Assembly (NCBI GenBank): GCA_964496505.1
Contig: CAZBZV010000001.1
Location: 1-64,000 of the forward strand
Source of the DNA: JAABVY01 sp964496505
Lineage (GTDB): Bacteria; Zixibacteria; MSB-5A5; JAABVY01
Length of the DNA stretch: 64,000 nt
Reading direction: 5' to 3'
A program made the translations under genes and the position numbers. Position 1 is the stretch's first letter, and each line of letters opens with the position of its first letter. Shown here one piece after another: positions 60,737 to 64,000 of the stretch. Under the pieces are notes generated by a model. It worked only from the letters and a program-made list of their open reading frames with translations, did no database searches and was not told where the DNA came from.

Positions 60737-61631
60737 AATTGCCGCAGTCGGTACTATTAACCGCGATACGATACATCTTCCGAAAGGAGAAAAGCACGAA
60801 AGTTACGGCGGGCTTTTGTATTCGATTTACACATTGGCGCAGTTGACCGCAGATGATTTCGAAATTATTCCGATCCTGAATCTGGGCAAGGATACCAGCG
60901 AAAAAATACTGAAATTGCTAAGCAAATACAAAAAGATCAAAACATCGGGAATAAAGGTCGTACCCGCAAAAAACAATCACTGCAATTTATATTATCTTGA
61001 TAAGGAGACAAAGAGCGAGATACTCAAGGGCGGAGTTCCGGCATTGATGTATGAGAATCTCCAACCCGCCCTGGAATGCAGCCTGACGGTTATCGATTTT
61101 ATTTCCGGCAATGATATTGACCTGGAAGCGCTCGAAAAATTCCGCAGAAATTATAATGGCAAAATTTATATGGATATACACAGCCTGACTCTGGGCAAGA
61201 AAGAAAATGGTGAAAGATTTCTGCGCAAACCGCCAGATTGGAAACGCTATGCCATCTGCGCCGATTATCTTCAGATGAATCAGCGGGAGTTCGAGCTTTT
61301 AAGCGAGACCTCGGCCAATCCCGAAAATGTCCGGGAATTTTATCAGGATCTTGGGGAGGCCAGCCCAGTTGCGTTGAATGTTACCCTGGGAGAGCGTGGA
61401 TCATATCTGGTACATCATGATTTCGATAAGCTGGTCTGGGAGCATATAGCCGCCCCGCGTGTCGAAATAATGGCTGATACCACAGGCTGTGGGGATGTTT
61501 TCGGGGCCGCGTTTACAGCGGCTTTGTGCAAGGGGTATGCTAATAAGCTGGCGGCCTGGACCGCCAATCAAAAGGCCTCCGAAAACTGCCGTTACGCGGG
61601 TATTGAAAATCTCAATCTCGATAGGTTGTAA
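60726..61631 (+). CDS. PfkB-family carbohydrate kinase
   Basis: About 301 residues of ribokinase fold. The C-terminal signature is DTTGCGDVFGAAFTAAL near residue 255 with catalytic Asp in GCGD; VTLGERGSYLVHH near 225 is also conserved. The N-terminus lacks the long Gly-Gly motif and is divergent, so the substrate is unclear. Position after an LPS heptosyltransferase suggests a heptose or nucleoside kinase role, possibly an HldE-N-like kinase, but the match is weak. Start ATG 60726, overlapping the GT9 gene by 11 bases. Confidence 0.8.
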   Translation: MKNRIAAVGTINRDTIHLPKGEKHESYGGLLYSIYTLAQLTADDFEIIPILNLGKDTSEKILKLLSKYKKIKTSGIKVVPAKNNHCNLYYLDKETKSEILKGGVPALMYENLQPALECSLTVIDFISGNDIDLEALEKFRRNYNGKIYMDIHSLTLGKKENGERFLRKPPDWKRYAICADYLQMNQREFELLSETSANPENVREFYQDLGEASPVALNVTLGERGSYLVHHDFDKLVWEHIAAPRVEIMADTTGCGDVFGAAFTAALCKGYANKLAAWTANQKASENCRYAGIENLNLDRL

Positions 61632-61691
61632 GCCTGAACGCTATAAACTTTTGCTTGCCGTAACCTCTCCAATCACTATATTCGCTTTAAT

Positions 61692-63071
61692 ATGAAGTTG
61701 AGAACTGTCATAATGGCTATTTTTATAACGTTTATTGCCTTTCAAATTCTATTGTCCCAGGACAGTAAGGTTCTGGATGACTATATCGAACGTGCATTAA
61801 GCTCGAACCTGACTATTAAACAGACAATAGAACAAATCAACGAACTTGAGGCCGCCAAAAGCGAGGCGCGCTCACGTTTCTTTCCGGTTTTGGATTTTAA
61901 TGCCCGCTATTCCCGCCAGGGGGGAGGTCGTGAAGTAGTAATCGATCCCTCAAAATTTATCGAGGACCTTCCACCGGGCGTAGAACTGGGCGAGCCCTCC
62001 GGATTCAGCTTCCTCAGAGAGAAGGAGCACGACACCCGCTTCAATCTGATCCAGCCGATTTTTACGGGCGGTATGATCAGGTCGTCTTATAATGCCCGCG
62101 ATATGGAATTGATGGCCTCGAAATCCGAATTGGACGCGACAAAAGAGGATATTATCTTTAAAGTGAAGCAGGCATACTATCAATATGCCATGACTGTGGA
62201 ACTGCTAAACATAGCAATCGAAAACAAGAATCTGGCCGAGGAACATTATGAAGCTGCTCAAAAGCTTTTTGAGGCCGAGAGAGTGGCCAGAAATGAGGTG
62301 CTGAGAGCTGAGGTGGGAGTCTCCAGGGCAGAGCAGGCCGTGTCGGAGGCCGAGAATTCTCGTGAACTGGCACGTCTGTATTTCAATAAGCTGCTCGACT
62401 ATGATGCCAATCGCAAAATCAATCTGCCGCAGGATGAGGAAATTACAGATACCTCAGTATTCGATCGTCTAGAAGGTAAAAGTATCGGTGAATATGAGTC
62501 ACAGGCTCGCGAAAACAGGGCTGAAATCAGACAGGTGCAGTATAATATCGACGCCCTCGATTATCTGAAAAAGGTTCATCGTGCCGATTACTTTCCGCAG
62601 ATATCTTTTTCCGCCACTTACGGCTGGGAAGGGGAGGATTACAATTTCGATTTCCAGCATGATTACTGGAATCTCTCCCTGCTTTTGAAATTCAATATTT
62701 TCAGCTTCGGCGCTCGCGGGGCGCGTGTGGATCAGGCCCAGGCACAAATCAACCGACTGGATTTCGTTAAAGCGGATTTGCTTCGATCTGTCGATTTGCA
62801 GGTCAGTGAGGCATTTTATAATCTCAAAAACAGCCTTGCCAAATGGCAGTCTGCCAGAGATCAGTTAAAAAGTGCGGAGGAAAATTATCGGATTACCGAG
62901 GTGCAGTACGAAAATGGCCTGGCCTCGCAGATTTCGTTTCTTGATGCTCAAAATGCTTTTACATCCGCACGCTCGAACCTTGCTATAATTCATTATGAAA
63001 TTCTGGCTGCTCAGGCCGCCCTTGAACGCGCCTGCGGTTTGGGGCTTCTCAAGTATGCCGAGGCTGATTAA
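61692..63071 (+). CDS. TolC-family outer-membrane efflux protein
   Basis: 459-residue TolC-like trimeric channel. Signal peptide (to about residue 23) is followed by two structural repeats with long coiled-coil helices: ALSSNLTIKQTIEQINELEAAKSEAR near residue 30 and the second AQAQINRLDFVKADLLRSVDLQVSEAFYNL near 350. Aromatic barrel strands ISFSATYGW and WNLSLLLKFNIFSFG are visible. No MFP or RND pump gene follows, so its partner lies elsewhere. Confidence 0.9.
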   Translation: MKLRTVIMAIFITFIAFQILLSQDSKVLDDYIERALSSNLTIKQTIEQINELEAAKSEARSRFFPVLDFNARYSRQGGGREVVIDPSKFIEDLPPGVELGEPSGFSFLREKEHDTRFNLIQPIFTGGMIRSSYNARDMELMASKSELDATKEDIIFKVKQAYYQYAMTVELLNIAIENKNLAEEHYEAAQKLFEAERVARNEVLRAEVGVSRAEQAVSEAENSRELARLYFNKLLDYDANRKINLPQDEEITDTSVFDRLEGKSIGEYESQARENRAEIRQVQYNIDALDYLKKVHRADYFPQISFSATYGWEGEDYNFDFQHDYWNLSLLLKFNIFSFGARGARVDQAQAQINRLDFVKADLLRSVDLQVSEAFYNLKNSLAKWQSARDQLKSAEENYRITEVQYENGLASQISFLDAQNAFTSARSNLAIIHYEILAAQAALERACGLGLLKYAEAD

Positions 63072-63079
63072 CAGACATC

Positions 63080-63934
63080 ATGAGATTACCGCCCATGCAT
63101 AATGAGAATTCAAGCAAAGATTATGTTGTCGATCCGGAGCCGATGCTGAACGCAAAGCAGGCGACACTGCTTGTGCTGATAGTCTTTATATTAAGCACTG
63201 CGGCTACTTTGATACTGAACCGGTTTCTGGGAATACACACGATTAGCTTCATAGTGGAAATTGGTGTTTATTTACTGCCAGTTGTTGTTCTGACGTTATA
63301 TTTCAGGTATTCATTTGACGATCTTGTCAGGCCGAAGAATTTCCTCAGAATCGACTTGAATCTTATAACTATATTCAATACTATTTTTCTGGTTATCATA
63401 GCGGCTATAATACTGCAGTTTATACAAAAGTATATTCCCTTTTCGGAAGAGCAGATGGAGATTCGTCAGGAGCTTTTGATGCCCGAGGGGGAGGTGCCCT
63501 TCGTTGTGGTCTTTTTGGCGGTGGCGGTTATCCCGGGGATTTGCGAGGAGGTGCTGTTTAGGGGAATAGTTCAGCCTCCTCTGATTAAACGTTTCGGGCC
63601 TTCTGTCGGGATTGTCCTGACGGCCTTATTATTTGCGGCGGCTCACGCCCAGATTCAAGCTTTTATCTCTCTTTTTATCCTCGGGCTCTTTCTGGGTGTT
63701 ATTGCCTTTCGCGGGGGAACTTTTCTGTATGCCGTGTTGTCTCATGTTATTTTCAACGGCATTGCCGTAATTGTCGGTGAGCTTGCCAGAAACGAAGATG
63801 TTCGGGCTCAGGACGGCGGTTTTTCATTAACGCTTGGGATTGTGCTTCTGGCGATTTTTATCGTATTAATGATGATGTTATTTAAGCTCACGCCTAAGCG
63901 TCGTGTGGGCCAGCCCGATATGTATTATATATGA
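63080..63934 (+). CDS. CPBP intramembrane metalloprotease (CAAX-like)
   Basis: 284-residue polytopic protein of the Abi/CPBP family. Motifs: the glutamate pair in ICEEVLFRGIVQP near residue 155, LLFAAAHAQIQ near 195 and SHVIFNG near 230, giving the metal-binding Glu and His residues. Family members cleave prenylated proteins or serve in bacteriocin immunity. It follows tolC by nine bases. Start ATG 63080 or 63095; the first gives a short polar N-terminus. Confidence 0.85.
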   Translation: MRLPPMHNENSSKDYVVDPEPMLNAKQATLLVLIVFILSTAATLILNRFLGIHTISFIVEIGVYLLPVVVLTLYFRYSFDDLVRPKNFLRIDLNLITIFNTIFLVIIAAIILQFIQKYIPFSEEQMEIRQELLMPEGEVPFVVVFLAVAVIPGICEEVLFRGIVQPPLIKRFGPSVGIVLTALLFAAAHAQIQAFISLFILGLFLGVIAFRGGTFLYAVLSHVIFNGIAVIVGELARNEDVRAQDGGFSLTLGIVLLAIFIVLMMMLFKLTPKRRVGQPDMYYI

Positions 63935-64000
63935 TATTTTAATTTGACAATTGCTTCAAATTATCGTGATTTATATGCCGATGTGTGAATAAAATGCTTA

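Overview
The window is a continuous stretch of chromosome from a diderm (Gram-negative) bacterium. Supporting features are an Omp85/TamB pair, AsmA, TolC, FadL-like and other outer-membrane barrels, two heptosyltransferase-like glycosyltransferases with a GmhB-like phosphatase, an LpxL/HtrB-like acyltransferase, several lipobox lipoproteins and a c-type cytochrome maturation (Ccm) cluster. Base composition is moderate. Good TTGACA/TATAAT-type promoters and strong Shine-Dalgarno sequences occur on both strands. The mixture (short EF-Ts, BACON-like domain, DUF5684, BadF-type activase, CxxxY-type CcmE) suggests an uncultured FCB-group lineage such as Zixibacteria, but that placement is my inference. 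I found no rRNA, tRNA, phage, CRISPR array or classical insertion sequence.

Layout. 1-3870: translation and envelope operon rpsB(partial)-tsf-pyrH-frr-uppS-cdsA, tightly packed with ATGA overlaps. 3892-11000: tenA, a UbiA prenyltransferase, an NlpC/P60 lipoprotein, a membrane protein, uvrC, a DUF5684 protein and a lipoprotein built of about 14 repeats of 39 residues. 11028-11630: an alternating array of seven palindromic half-units in an ~88-bp rhythm, with a single GIY-YIG nuclease gene lodged in one spacer. 11697-14107 (minus strand): prfB (with the programmed +1 frameshift), pta and an FmdB-type zinc ribbon. 14355-21910: an outer-membrane protein, uppP, heptosyltransferase, gmhB-like, an AmrS-type radical SAM enzyme, a BACON-cyclophilin lipoprotein, rseP and lepB. 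22008-26910: ccmABCDEF, including a 34-codon ccmD-like gene and a CcmE with cysteine in place of the heme-binding histidine. 26951-35076: a 1395-residue BadF/HgdC-type activase, thioredoxin (CFPC), CoA-binding protein, rhomboid protease, a pseudo-receiver protein and ccdA. 35167-41579: DUF2064, creatininase-family enzyme, then minus-strand FadL-like porin, a CxxCH lipoprotein and a second barrel; nitroreductase and a DUF401 transporter. 41730-44191: ECF sigma factor, zinc anti-sigma factor and an HtrA-like protein that has lost all three catalytic residues. 44440-50360: carboxymuconolactone-decarboxylase-like protein, TamB, Omp85. 50388-54827: glutamine-amidotransferase-like hydrolase, Rrf2/IscR regulator, IscS, MnmA, UPF0173 hydrolase. 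54888-63934: AsmA-like, short serine acetyltransferase, membrane metallopeptidase, LpxL-like, second heptosyltransferase, PfkB kinase, TolC and a CPBP protease.

How the genes work together. Much of the window serves envelope biogenesis: lipid carrier (UppS, UppP), phospholipid (CdsA), LPS core (GT9 enzymes, GmhB-like, LpxL-like), protein export and lipoprotein/OMP assembly (LepB, Omp85, TamB, AsmA) and stress control (ECF sigma, anti-sigma, dead HtrA, RseP). A second theme is cytochrome c and thiol redox: ccmA-F, ccdA, thioredoxin and a CxxCH lipoprotein. A third is IscS-MnmA sulfur transfer to tRNA under an IscR-like regulator. The most likely under-described system is the GIY-YIG gene inside its palindromic repeat array; the dead-HtrA sigma module is second.
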